Notes: generated by a model from the sequence alone, not told the origin. 15,926 nucleotides of DNA from an uncultured Sutterella sp. (GCA_905206345.1 CAJLGW010000046.1:1-15926); one strand, 5' to 3'. Positions 7,357 to 15,055 are shown, counted from the first letter of the stretch. A program made the numbers and translations.

Positions 7357-8367
7357 ATGTCCGATCGTCAAGCGCTTCGTTCTGAATGGCTCAAGAGCAT
7401 TGCCCCCCAATACGGTTTAAAGCTGGACTCCGAAGAGGTGGCCAGTGCCGATGCGAGTTTCCGTCACTACTATCGCTTGCAAGGCGACAAAGGCAAAAGC
7501 TATATCGTGATGGATGCGCCCCCTGAACAAGAAAACATCGAAAGTTTTGTGAAGGTGACGCATCTTTTTGAGTCAGCGAACTTAAACGTTCCGACCATCT
7601 ATGAAGAAAATGCTCAACACGGCTTTTTGCTTTTAAAAGATTTGGGCAAGAACACGTATTTGGACGTTCTTAACGAAGACAATGCTCGTGAATTTTTCGA
7701 AAAAGCGATCGACGCTTTGATTCAATGGCAACTCATCTCCAAGCCCGGTGTTTTGCCCGAATACGATCGCGCTGTTTTAAGTCGCGAAATTAACCTTTTC
7801 CCCGAGTGGTACGTCTCTGTCCACCGCAAGATGAACTTGGATGACCGTCAAACGGCACTCATGAAAATGTGTTTTGAACGCATTTTGAAAAATAATCTTG
7901 CCCAAGAAAAAGTCTTTGTGCACCGCGATTACATGCCTCGCAATTTGATGGCAACAAGCGAAAATGTTCCCGGCATTTTGGACTATCAAGATGCGCTCTA
8001 TGGTCCGATTGCCTACGATATCGCAAGCCTCATGCGTGATGCGTTCATCAGCTGGGGCGAAGTCTTCGTGATCGATATGACGATTCGCTATTGGGAAAAG
8101 GCCCGCAAGGCCGGTTTGCCCGTTCCGGCGGATTTTGGTCTTTTCTGGCGTGATGTCGAATGGATGGGCATTCAACGTCACTTAAAGGTTTTGGGTATCT
8201 TCGCTCGAATCAATTACCGTGACGGTAAGCCCAAATATTTGGCCGATACGCCTCGCTTTATCGGTTACGTGCGTGAAACGGCCAATCGCTATGACGAATT
8301 AAAGCCGCTTTTATATTTGATGGATCAGATTGAAAATTCTGTCCCCAAGTTTGGCTACACCTTCTAA
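7357..8367 (+). CDS. amgK: anomeric N-acetylmuramate/N-acetylglucosamine kinase AmgK
   Basis: Aminoglycoside-phosphotransferase-fold kinase that phosphorylates MurNAc (and GlcNAc) at the anomeric carbon, the first step of the MurU salvage route to UDP-MurNAc. The Brenner motif is HRDYMPRN (H189, D191, N196), followed by the metal-binding ILDYQDA (D209). Length is 336 aa. The chosen ATG lies 6 nt after GGAG (7347-7350). Other in-frame starts at 7330 (TTG) and 7351 (ATG) are less well placed; the latter directly abuts the GGAG. The specific name rests on the downstream murU partner 12 nt away and on the position divergent to lptD, an arrangement known from Pseudomonas. Without that context only 'phosphotransferase-family kinase' would be safe. 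Confidence 0.87.
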   Translation: MSDRQALRSEWLKSIAPQYGLKLDSEEVASADASFRHYYRLQGDKGKSYIVMDAPPEQENIESFVKVTHLFESANLNVPTIYEENAQHGFLLLKDLGKNTYLDVLNEDNAREFFEKAIDALIQWQLISKPGVLPEYDRAVLSREINLFPEWYVSVHRKMNLDDRQTALMKMCFERILKNNLAQEKVFVHRDYMPRNLMATSENVPGILDYQDALYGPIAYDIASLMRDAFISWGEVFVIDMTIRYWEKARKAGLPVPADFGLFWRDVEWMGIQRHLKVLGIFARINYRDGKPKYLADTPRFIGYVRETANRYDELKPLLYLMDQIENSVPKFGYTF

Positions 8368-8379
8368 AAGGAATTCATC

Positions 8380-9096
8380 GTGAAAGCCTTGGTGTTGGCA
8401 GCGGGTTTGGGTAAGCGGATGCGACCGCTTACCTATGAGCACCCCAAACCCTTATTGATGGCGCATGACCATCATTTGATTGATTGGGCTATTGCCGGAT
8501 TGGTTCGTGCAGGTGTAGCGGATTTGGTGATTAACGCTGCGCATTTATCCTCTCAGTTTGAACCCACGTTAGGCAAAAAACGGTTGGGAGCAGAACTTTC
8601 TTACTCCATTGAAGGCGAAACCTGGGACGATTCCCTTGAAACGCTAGGGGGCATTGCCAAGGCTTTCCCACTTTTAACCGATGGGGTTGAGCCCTTTATT
8701 GTTGTTGCAGGTGACATTGCCTCGGATTTCGATTTTTCGCGCTTGGTGGCTAAACGTGATGCTCTCGTCAACGGTGACATTGACGCTCATCTTGTGCTTG
8801 TGCCCAATCCCGATTTTCATCTCGAAGGCGATATGGGGTTGGAAGGTGACTTTATTACACGGGCCACTAAGGCTTATACCTTCTCCAGTATCGGGGTTTA
8901 TTCGCCTCGAATTTTTAAGGGTATTGCCCCAACACATCAGAAACTTTTCCCGTGGCTCTATCAATGGATTGATCAAAAGAGGGTGACGGGGGAAGTCTTT
9001 GAAGGTTTTTGGCAAAACGTGGGAACGCCTGAAGCCTTAAACGAATTATCTGACGCTTGTCGATTGGGAAAAGTCCCTACACCGCATGTGCTTTAA
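8380..9096 (+). CDS. murU: N-acetylmuramate-1-phosphate uridylyltransferase MurU
   Basis: Nucleotidyltransferase that makes UDP-MurNAc from MurNAc-1-phosphate and UTP, letting recycled wall sugar bypass de novo synthesis (the route that avoids the fosfomycin target MurA). 238 aa. The N-terminal signature LAAGLGKRMRPLT followed by HPKPLL is the sugar-phosphate nucleotidyltransferase loop; VVAGDI (about 107-112) probably holds a metal-binding aspartate. The start is GTG, preceded by AAAAGGA at suitable spacing. It lies 12 nt behind amgK and is surely co-transcribed with it. A generic glucose-1-phosphate thymidylyltransferase-like enzyme would look similar; the partner gene decides the call. Confidence 0.88.
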   Translation: MKALVLAAGLGKRMRPLTYEHPKPLLMAHDHHLIDWAIAGLVRAGVADLVINAAHLSSQFEPTLGKKRLGAELSYSIEGETWDDSLETLGGIAKAFPLLTDGVEPFIVVAGDIASDFDFSRLVAKRDALVNGDIDAHLVLVPNPDFHLEGDMGLEGDFITRATKAYTFSSIGVYSPRIFKGIAPTHQKLFPWLYQWIDQKRVTGEVFEGFWQNVGTPEALNELSDACRLGKVPTPHVL

Positions 9097-9152
9097 AAAA
9101 GCCAAGCTCACGCAAGATATAGAGATGAGTAGTCAAAAACCCTATAGATGGC

Positions 9153-9183
9153 GGTTATTTAACTAAAAAATAGCCCATTTTTT
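9153..9183 (+). terminator. weak intrinsic terminator after murU
   Basis: GGTTATTT (9153-9160) pairs with AAATAGCC (9168-9175) through 8 bp including one G-U pair, around a 7-nt loop, followed by CATTTTTT. The stem is AT-rich, so termination may be partial. Confidence 0.6.
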
Positions 9184-9194
9184 AAGCAAAGTCA

Positions 9195-9202
9195 TTTACA
9201 AT
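9195..9202 (+). promoter_or_regulatory. candidate -10 region of the dusB-fis promoter
   Basis: TTTACAAT lies about 45 nt before dusB, just after the murU terminator. No convincing -35 is seen at 16-18 nt. The same octamer precedes tolB in an equivalent position (12289-12296), which raises confidence in both. Confidence 0.4.
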
Positions 9203-9247
9203 GAAAAGTCCCTTGGGTCCTTTTAAGGGCTATTTGTTTTTTTCGTT

Positions 9248-10234
9248 ATGGCAATCATTTTAGGAAATTATCGCATTGACGGCCCCTTGTTTTTGGCGCC
9301 GATGGCCGGTGTCACAGACCGTGCTTTTCGAGAGCTTTGTCGAGAGTTTGGTGTCAATTATGCGGTGGCCGAAATGGTGGCTAGTCAACCACAACTTCGA
9401 GAAACAGCCAAGAGCCGTTCTCGTATGATTTTTGGCGAAAACGAAAGTCCTCGAGTCGTTCAACTTTTAGGGGCCGATCCCCTTTTATTGGAAAAAGCCT
9501 TTTATTGGGCGGTTGAGGCCGGGGCTGATGTGATTGATTTCAACATGGGGTGCCCGGCTAAGAAAGTGTGCTCGGTGGCCTGTGGTTCGGCCTTGATGCG
9601 CGATGAGGCGCAAGCTCGGGCGATTCTAGAAGCCTTGGGGCGAGCCTCACAAACGGCAGATATCCCTGTGACGCTGAAATGCCGAACCGGATGGGATGAA
9701 GCGCATAAAAATGCGCTTACCATTACGAAAATGGCCCAAGATAACGGCTTTCGTTTAGTGACGGTACACGGCAGAACGCGAGCCGGAGGTTTTATGAGCC
9801 CCGTGGAATATGACACGATTGCCGAAGTGGTGAGTGAACTTGCTATTCCCGTGGTCGCAAACGGCGATATTACGACGGGCGAAGAGGCCAAGCGAGTGTT
9901 GGACTATACGGGGGCGGCGGCCGTGATGGTCGGGCGGGCTGCCATGGGGCAGCCTTGGATTTTCCAAGAGATGAAAGCAGTGCTTTCAGGACAAAAAGTC
10001 GTTTCTCTTACGATGAAAGAGAAAGCGCAAACGATTTTAAAACATCAGGATTGGCACTTTGCCGATTACGATGAATTAACGGCGGTGCGAAATTTTCGCA
10101 AGCATTTACTGTGGTACCTCAAGGATTTTGACAACTTTGAGAGTGTTCGTGAAGTGTTGTGTCGGGCAGAGACGGCCCAAGAGCAAAAAGCACTTCTGCG
10201 GCAATATTTTGCCGAGCAAGGCTGGTTAAGTTAG
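9248..10234 (+). CDS. dusB: tRNA-dihydrouridine synthase DusB
   Basis: FMN-dependent reductase that forms dihydrouridine in the D-loop of tRNAs. 328 aa with the full family layout: FLAPMAGVTD (15-24) in the FMN barrel, VVQLLGADP (70-78), NMGCPAKKV (99-107) with catalytic C102, LKCRTGWDE, HGRTR, and VVANGDI plus MVGRAAMGQPW in the C-terminal half of the barrel. The DusB assignment, rather than DusA or DusC, rests on motif style and on fis immediately downstream, the classic dusB-fis pair. There is no Shine-Dalgarno at normal spacing: the ATG follows a T-rich tract, and the nearest AAGGG is about 18 nt away. Confidence 0.94.
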   Translation: MAIILGNYRIDGPLFLAPMAGVTDRAFRELCREFGVNYAVAEMVASQPQLRETAKSRSRMIFGENESPRVVQLLGADPLLLEKAFYWAVEAGADVIDFNMGCPAKKVCSVACGSALMRDEAQARAILEALGRASQTADIPVTLKCRTGWDEAHKNALTITKMAQDNGFRLVTVHGRTRAGGFMSPVEYDTIAEVVSELAIPVVANGDITTGEEAKRVLDYTGAAAVMVGRAAMGQPWIFQEMKAVLSGQKVVSLTMKEKAQTILKHQDWHFADYDELTAVRNFRKHLLWYLKDFDNFESVREVLCRAETAQEQKALLRQYFAEQGWLS

Positions 10235-10273
10235 GGCCGGTCTGAGCGTTTTTAGTCGAGGCGGAATAAAATT

Positions 10274-10597
10274 ATGATCGATCAAGTAGTTTTCGATAAA
10301 CTCAAACAAAAGCAAGCGCAAATCAATCCCTTGCATCATCCGGTACAAGCGGAAAATTATGTGCCTCAAGGCGATACGATTGAGGCAGCGGTGGTGCGCA
10401 GCTTGCAACGCTATTTTGCAAATTTGCAAGGTTCTCAGCCGATGGAAGTCTATCCGATGGTGATAGCGGCGGTTGAAAAGCCCATGTTGGAATACGTGAT
10501 GAAGTACTGTGGCCACAATAAGTGTGCGGCCGCGCAATTGTTGGGCATTAACCGTAATACCTTGCACAAGAAGCTTCAGATGTACAAGTTAATCTGA
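10274..10597 (+). CDS. fis: nucleoid-associated DNA-bending protein Fis
   Basis: Homodimeric DNA-bending protein that activates rRNA promoters and shapes the nucleoid. The C-terminal helix-turn-helix (about 77-106: CGHNKCAAAQLLGINRNTLHKKL) is unmistakable for the Fis family. At 107 aa it is longer than E. coli Fis (98 aa) and many short betaproteobacterial Fis proteins; the extra length is in the N-terminal region (IDQVVFDKLKQKQAQINPLH), which is polar and may be flexible. It lies 39 nt behind dusB and is probably translated from the dusB-fis transcript. The start ATG is preceded by CGGAA at about 8 nt. Confidence 0.93.
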   Translation: MIDQVVFDKLKQKQAQINPLHHPVQAENYVPQGDTIEAAVVRSLQRYFANLQGSQPMEVYPMVIAAVEKPMLEYVMKYCGHNKCAAAQLLGINRNTLHKKLQMYKLI

Positions 10598-10647
10598 GGC
10601 TAGGGAAGAATTTCTTTTTTTCTTTTTAATTTTTTAGGACTATTACC

Positions 10648-12201
10648 ATGCGTAAACAAGCATTGTTAAGTGTCTCCGACAAAACCGGTGTTGTTGAATT
10701 CGCTCGTGAATTGGCAGCTTTGGGTTACCACTTGCTCTCGACGGGCGGTACGGCAAAGTTGATTGCTCAAGCCGGCATCGAAGTGCAAGAAGTGGCCGAC
10801 TACACGGGTTTCCCGGAAATGCTCGACGGTCGTGTTAAGACGTTAAACCCGAAGATCCACGCCGGCCTCCTCGCCCGCCGTCCGGATCCGGAACACATGA
10901 AGGCTTTGGAAGAACACAACATCGATCCGATCGATATCGTTGTTGTGAACCTCTATCCGTTTGAAGCCACGATCGCTAAGGCCGATTGCACGTTTGAAGA
11001 CGCTATCGAAAACATCGATATCGGCGGCCCGACGATGATTCGTGCCGCAGCCAAGAACCACGAAAGCGTTGCTGTGGTGGTTGATCCCGCTGACTACGCT
11101 CGCGTGGTCGAAGAATTGAAGGCCAACGGTGAAGTGAGCGCCAAGACCCGCTTGGAATTGGCTAAGAAGGTGTTCTGCCACACGGCTCGCTACGACGGCA
11201 TGATCTCCAACTACTTAACGAGCTTGGATGACGACAACGCCAAGAAGGATTTCCCGGAAAGCTTCTCTCGCCAATGGGTGAAGGTGCAAGATATGCGCTA
11301 CGGTGAAAATCCGCACCAAAAGGCCGCTTTCTACCGTGAAGTCAATGTGGGTAAGGGCTTGTTGGCTAGCTACAAGCAATTGCATGGTAAGGCTTTGTCT
11401 TATAACAACATCGCCGATAGCGATGCTGCATGGGAAGCCGTTCGCCAATTTGAAGAACCGGCTTGCGTGATCATCAAGCACGCCAACCCCTGCGGTATCG
11501 CCGTGGGTGCCGATAGCGCCGAAGCTTACGCTAAGGCCTTTAAGACGGACTCCAAGAGCGCCTTTGGTGGCATTTTGGCTTTCAACACGCCGGTGACGGG
11601 TGCTTGCGCTGAAATGATTTCCAAGCAATTTGCCGAAGTGATCATGGCTCCGGCTTTTGACGCTGCCGCTTTGGAAATTTTGGAAAAGAAACCCAATCTT
11701 CGTTTGTTGACGATTGATATGGGCACGGACGCTAACGACTTTGACTTCAAGCGCGTGGGCGGTGGCCTTTTGGTTCAAACGCCTGACTTGCAAGTGGTCA
11801 CGGCTGATCAACTTCGCGTTGTGACGCAAAAGCAACCGACGGCCCAAGAATTAAAGGACATGCTCTTTGCTTGGAAGGTTGCGAAATTTGTGAAGTCCAA
11901 CACGATCGTGTTTGCCAAGGATGGCATGACGATGGGTGTGGGCGCCGGCCAAATGAGCCGCGTGGACTCTGCTCGTATTGCTTCGATTAAGGCTGAAGAA
12001 GCCGGCCTTTGCTTAAAGGGCACGGCCGTTGCAAGTGACGCCTTCTTCCCGTTCCGCGACGGTTTGGACGTGGTGATTGACGCCGGTGCCACCTGCGTTA
12101 TTCAACCGGGCGGTTCCGTTCGCGATGACGAAGTGATTGCTGCTGCTAACGAACGCGGTATCACGATGGTCTTTACGGGTGAACGTCACTTCCGTCACTA
12201 A
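10648..12201 (+). CDS. purH: bifunctional AICAR formyltransferase / IMP cyclohydrolase PurH
   Basis: Catalyses the last two steps of purine synthesis: formylation of AICAR, then ring closure to IMP. 517 aa, normal length. The N-terminal MGS-like cyclohydrolase domain (about 1-200) includes LLSTGGTAKLI, GRVKTLNPKIH and DIGGPTMIRAAAKNH. The C-terminal transformylase domain carries DMRYGENPHQ (215-224) and IIKHANPCG with the catalytic K277-H278. Ribosome-binding site AGGA at 10634-10637. A 50-nt T-rich leader separates it from fis without a clear terminator, so read-through from dusB-fis is likely. Codons are strongly biased toward a small set (AAG, GAA, GGT/GGC, TTG), as expected for high expression. 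Confidence 0.97.
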   Translation: MRKQALLSVSDKTGVVEFARELAALGYHLLSTGGTAKLIAQAGIEVQEVADYTGFPEMLDGRVKTLNPKIHAGLLARRPDPEHMKALEEHNIDPIDIVVVNLYPFEATIAKADCTFEDAIENIDIGGPTMIRAAAKNHESVAVVVDPADYARVVEELKANGEVSAKTRLELAKKVFCHTARYDGMISNYLTSLDDDNAKKDFPESFSRQWVKVQDMRYGENPHQKAAFYREVNVGKGLLASYKQLHGKALSYNNIADSDAAWEAVRQFEEPACVIIKHANPCGIAVGADSAEAYAKAFKTDSKSAFGGILAFNTPVTGACAEMISKQFAEVIMAPAFDAAALEILEKKPNLRLLTIDMGTDANDFDFKRVGGGLLVQTPDLQVVTADQLRVVTQKQPTAQELKDMLFAWKVAKFVKSNTIVFAKDGMTMGVGAGQMSRVDSARIASIKAEEAGLCLKGTAVASDAFFPFRDGLDVVIDAGATCVIQPGGSVRDDEVIAAANERGITMVFTGERHFRH

Positions 12202-12250
12202 TCGTTCTTAAAACGAGACAAAATTTGTCTTTGTTTCGTTACTAAAAGAA

Positions 12251-12290
12251 AAAAGAGGCGCTTCGAAACAGTTCGACGCCTCTTTTCCTT
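12251..12290 (+). terminator. strong intrinsic terminator after purH
   Basis: AAAAGAGGCG (12251-12260) pairs perfectly with CGCCTCTTTT (12277-12286), and an inner TCGAA/TTCGA stem closes an ACAG loop. The T-rich tail makes it a terminator on plus. The A-rich left flank means it could also act on minus. The tolB -10 candidate begins only 3 nt beyond the stem. Confidence 0.88.
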
Positions 12291-12296
12291 TACAAT
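12289..12296 (+). promoter_or_regulatory. candidate -10 region of the tolB promoter
   Basis: TTTACAAT directly follows the purH terminator, 41 nt before the tolB ATG. The corresponding -35 would fall inside the terminator hairpin and is not a good match. It shares the octamer and part of the following leader (TTTAAGG, then TATTTGT) with the dusB upstream region. Confidence 0.4.
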
Positions 12297-12337
12297 CGAT
12301 ATTTGGTATTTGTGGCTTGATTTAAGGCTTATTTGTC

Positions 12338-13630
12338 ATGCAAGTTAATCGTCGAATGTTTATGGCTACAGGGGTGGCAGCTACCGGTGCGGTAGCGGTG
12401 CCGGCTTGGGCTCAACTTCGCATTGAAATTACGGGGGTGGGTGCCAATCAGTTTCCTATTGCCATCCCTCAATTTCAAGGAACCCATAACTCACCGGTGG
12501 ATATCGCCTCGGTTATCACCGCTGACCTTGAACGAAGCGGCGCCTTCCGTGCCATCAAGGTCATGGGCGAAATCCCGGCAGAAGATTTAAAAAAGCCTCG
12601 TGGTCCTTTCTGGCAAACCATGGGGGCAAACGCTTTGGTCGTTGGAACGATTGAGGCGATTACCGAGACGCGTTTTGCGACGACGTTGCGCCTTTTTGAT
12701 ACGGTTAAGGGCACGGTGCTCACCGAAAAGCGTTATGTCGTGGATAAAGCTGACTTGCGTTTGACAGCTCACCAAATGGCCGATGACATCTATGAAAAAA
12801 TCACGGGTGAATCGGGCATTTTTGCCTCTCGCTTGGCCTATGTGTTGCAAACGGGGCCGAAAGCCTATGAGTTGATCGTTTCGGATTCTGACGGTGAAAA
12901 TCCGAAGACCGCCTTAAAGAGCAATCAATCCATTATTTCGCCCATGTGGTCGCCCAACGGTGCGCTTTTAACCTATGTTTCCTTTGAAGCCAATAAGCCC
13001 GTGATTTATTTGCACGATGTGCGCTCGGGTGAGCGTCGTTTGATTGCAAGTTTTAAGGGCAATAATTCAGCTCCGGCGTTTAGCCCTGACGGCAAGACCA
13101 TGGCCGTGGCATTGTCGATGGGTGGCGGTACGCACATCTATTTGATGAGTACCAACGGCACCAACGTGCGCAAGTTTACGTTTAGTCAAGGCATTGACAC
13201 GGAACCCGTGTTTAGCCATGACGGACGCTATGTGTACTTTACCTCTGACCGTGGTGGCAGTCCCCAAATTTATCGTCAAGCGGTCGATAGCCGCTTGGCG
13301 CAGCGTGTCACGTACAATTGCGACTACGCTATCAGTCCGGCGATCAGTCCCAAGGGCGATCGCTTGGCCTTTATTTCTCGTATGGCGGGTGCTTTCCGCG
13401 TCACGCTTTTGGATCTCAACACGATGGCTCAAACCGTGTTGACCGATACGGTGCGTGACGAGTCGCCCACCTTTGCCCCCAATGGCAAGGTGCTTGTTTA
13501 CGCAACGGAAGAACGTGGCGTGGGCGTCTTGGCAACGGTCAGTTTAGACGGTCGGGTACGTACCCGTTTGACGGGACGTCGAGGCGATATTCGTGAGCCG
13601 ACCTGGGGCCCGTTATTGAACAAGATTTAA
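12338..13630 (+). CDS. tolB: Tol-Pal translocation protein TolB
   Basis: Periplasmic beta-propeller protein that binds Pal and links it to TolA during cell constriction. 430 aa. The N-terminal alpha/beta domain (about 27-165) is followed by propeller repeats with SPNG, FSPDGK, FSHDGRYVYFTSDRGG, ISPKGDRLAF and FAPNGK. The signal peptide is unusual: MQVNRRMFMATG carries a twin-arginine pair at residues 5-6 in an RRxFM context, then a mild hydrophobic stretch and an AWA|Q cleavage site, which suggests Tat rather than Sec export. A later ATG (residue 7) would remove the arginines; the first ATG has AAGG about 10 nt upstream. It heads tolB-pal-cpoB; tolQ, tolR and tolA are not in the window upstream. 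Confidence 0.95.
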   Translation: MQVNRRMFMATGVAATGAVAVPAWAQLRIEITGVGANQFPIAIPQFQGTHNSPVDIASVITADLERSGAFRAIKVMGEIPAEDLKKPRGPFWQTMGANALVVGTIEAITETRFATTLRLFDTVKGTVLTEKRYVVDKADLRLTAHQMADDIYEKITGESGIFASRLAYVLQTGPKAYELIVSDSDGENPKTALKSNQSIISPMWSPNGALLTYVSFEANKPVIYLHDVRSGERRLIASFKGNNSAPAFSPDGKTMAVALSMGGGTHIYLMSTNGTNVRKFTFSQGIDTEPVFSHDGRYVYFTSDRGGSPQIYRQAVDSRLAQRVTYNCDYAISPAISPKGDRLAFISRMAGAFRVTLLDLNTMAQTVLTDTVRDESPTFAPNGKVLVYATEERGVGVLATVSLDGRVRTRLTGRRGDIREPTWGPLLNKI

Positions 13631-13658
13631 TAATTTCGACTATTTAGGAGTCTAAAAA

Positions 13659-14138
13659 ATGCAAGTTAAGACCAAGATTTTATTCGTGAGCATGGCCATG
13701 GCTGCCGGCTTGTTGACGGGCTGCTCCTCTGTGGATTTGAACCCGAATTCTGCCGAAGACATCGCTATGATGGGCGATCCGGCCACGAACCCTGATCATC
13801 CCTTGAATCAACAAAGCATTTACTTTGCTTTCGATAGCTACTCTGTCGGCGCTGATTCTCAAGACAAGATGCAAGCTCATGCCCGTTATTTGACGACGCA
13901 CCCGAACGCTAAGGTTGTCTTGGAAGGTAACAGCGACGCCCGTGGTGGTCGCGAATACAACTTGGCTTTGGGTCAAAAGCGCAGCGAAAGCGTTAAGGAT
14001 CGCTTGCAATTGTTGGGTGTACCCGCTGACCGTATGGAAAGCGTGAGCTTCGGTAAGGAAAAGCCCCGTGCTTTGGGTTATGACGAAGAGTCTTACCAAG
14101 AAAACCGTCGCGTCGACATCAAGTACTTGGCTCAGTAA
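13659..14138 (+). CDS. pal: peptidoglycan-associated lipoprotein Pal
   Basis: Outer-membrane lipoprotein that anchors the outer membrane to peptidoglycan and is the partner of TolB. 159 aa. The lipoprotein signal has lipobox LLTGC with C22 as the acylated residue. The OmpA-like domain (about 52-158) has IYFAFDSYSV, then EGNSDARGGREYNLALGQKR, the peptidoglycan-binding loop with D93, and ends in ENRRVDIKY. Family members usually read EGH(C/T)D where this reads EGNSD, a mild variation. Ribosome-binding site TTAGGAG about 8 nt before the ATG. It lies 28 nt behind tolB. Confidence 0.97.
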   Translation: MQVKTKILFVSMAMAAGLLTGCSSVDLNPNSAEDIAMMGDPATNPDHPLNQQSIYFAFDSYSVGADSQDKMQAHARYLTTHPNAKVVLEGNSDARGGREYNLALGQKRSESVKDRLQLLGVPADRMESVSFGKEKPRALGYDEESYQENRRVDIKYLAQ

Positions 14139-14212
14139 TTAATTAACAAGTCAATGGCGAGGAGGGTTCGATGCGCATCGGCCCTTCTTTGCTTTTAAAA
14201 AAGGATATAAGC

Positions 14213-14893
14213 ATGCGACAAACGCTTTTGAGCATTGCCATTGTGTTGACGGGCTTAGCCGCCAGTAACGCATGGGCATTTGCTGACGATGATGCTCGCA
14301 AGGCCATTTTAGAGTTGCGTCAGCAATTGGCAGCTTCTCAAGAAGCCCAAATGGGGATGATTTCCCAGTTGGAGCAGTTGCGCTCACAAAACCAACAGTT
14401 AATGGGCGATATCGAAGAGTTGCACCGAAAGGTTGAAACGATGGACAAGCGCTTAATTGAAATTGAGCCTGCCCGCGTTGAACTGGATGGTAAGGTCATT
14501 ATGGTGAAGCCTGTTGAACGTCGTGACTTTGATGAAGCCGTTCAAAAGTTCCGTGATCGTGACTTTAAGGGCTGTATCGCTGCGATGGATGCCTTTAAGA
14601 AAGCGTGGCCGTCATCGGCTTATTTAGCCAACGTTGATTATTGGCGTGCAAGCTCTTACTACGCATTAAATAATTTTGATGCAACGGCAAAGATTACGGC
14701 CAATATGATTCGCATGTTCCCGAAGTCGCCGAAGGTGGCTGATGCCTATTTGCTTAAGGCTTCTGCTGAACTTTCTGACGGCAAGATGGATGCTGCCAAA
14801 GCAAGCCTCAATCAAATCGTTAAACGCTTCCCCAAGAGCGATCAGGCAAAGACCGCTCGTGAACGTTTAAAGCAAATTGCTGCAATTAAATAA
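14213..14893 (+). CDS. cpoB: cell division coordinator CpoB (YbgF, Tol-Pal system)
   Basis: Periplasmic protein that couples peptidoglycan synthesis with Tol-Pal constriction. The chosen start gives 226 aa: a Sec signal peptide (MRQTLLSIAIVLTGLAASNAWA, cleavage AWA|F), an N-terminal coiled coil that trimerises in the family (about 25-85, rich in L, Q and E), and a C-terminal TPR-like domain (about 105-226, repeats starting FDEAVQKFRDRDFKG). AAGGA lies about 7 nt before this ATG. A second in-frame ATG at 14171 also has a strong site (GAGGAGGG, 14159-14166) and would prepend 14 residues (MRIGPSLLLKKDIS). Last gene of tolB-pal-cpoB, followed by a terminator. Confidence 0.93.
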   Translation: MRQTLLSIAIVLTGLAASNAWAFADDDARKAILELRQQLAASQEAQMGMISQLEQLRSQNQQLMGDIEELHRKVETMDKRLIEIEPARVELDGKVIMVKPVERRDFDEAVQKFRDRDFKGCIAAMDAFKKAWPSSAYLANVDYWRASSYYALNNFDATAKITANMIRMFPKSPKVADAYLLKASAELSDGKMDAAKASLNQIVKRFPKSDQAKTARERLKQIAAIK

Positions 14894-14905
14894 TGTCTTG
14901 CGAAG

Positions 14906-14967
14906 AACTGCCAAGATTTGTTCTCTTAAATTGAAAAAGGAACGGTTTTGGCAGTTTTCTTTTTTTT
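14906..14967 (+). terminator. intrinsic terminator after cpoB
   Basis: AACTGCCAA (14906-14914) pairs with TTGGCAGTT (14948-14956), with further partial pairing inside (GTTC 14920-14923 with GAAC 14940-14943), followed by TTCTTTTTTTT. It closes tolB-pal-cpoB and separates it from the TnpB-like module. Confidence 0.85.
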
Positions 14968-14981
14968 GTTCACAAAAAATT

Positions 14982-15039
14982 CACGGCGGAAGCCTCCTAT
15001 TAATGGGAGGAGGAAGCCGTGCAACGACGTCAGTCGTTG
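14982..15039 (+). other. two abutting hairpins before the TnpB-like gene
   Basis: Hairpin 1 (14982-15021): outer stem CACGGC/GCCGTG, then a symmetric 5x5 internal loop in which every opposed pair is G/A or A/G (GGAAG against AGGAA), then a 7-bp inner stem (CCTCC, one G-T, one A-T) closed by TTAA. Hairpin 2 (15022-15039): CAACGAC/GTCGTTG, perfect 7 bp, loop GTCA, starting on the very next base. The ORF begins 16 nt later. Subterminal hairpins are known at IS200/IS605 ends, so this may be the left end of the element; an RNA leader controlling the gene is the alternative. The folding is seen in the sequence; the role is inference. Confidence 0.7.
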
Positions 15040-15055
15040 AAGTAAAATACGTCCA

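Noticed and set aside
9126..9167. 13-codon ORF between murU and dusB (ATG to TAA)
   Set aside because: Very short, only a weak purine-rich stretch upstream, and it overlaps the murU terminator stem; no support as a leader peptide.
10598..10647. Terminator between fis and purH
   Set aside because: The region is T-rich but has no stable stem (only AAGAA/TTCTT with a one-base loop), so I call it a leader rather than a terminator.
11215..11847. 210-aa minus-strand ORF inside purH
   Set aside because: Antisense shadow of the strongly codon-biased purH gene; such long antisense frames are expected from the codon pattern.
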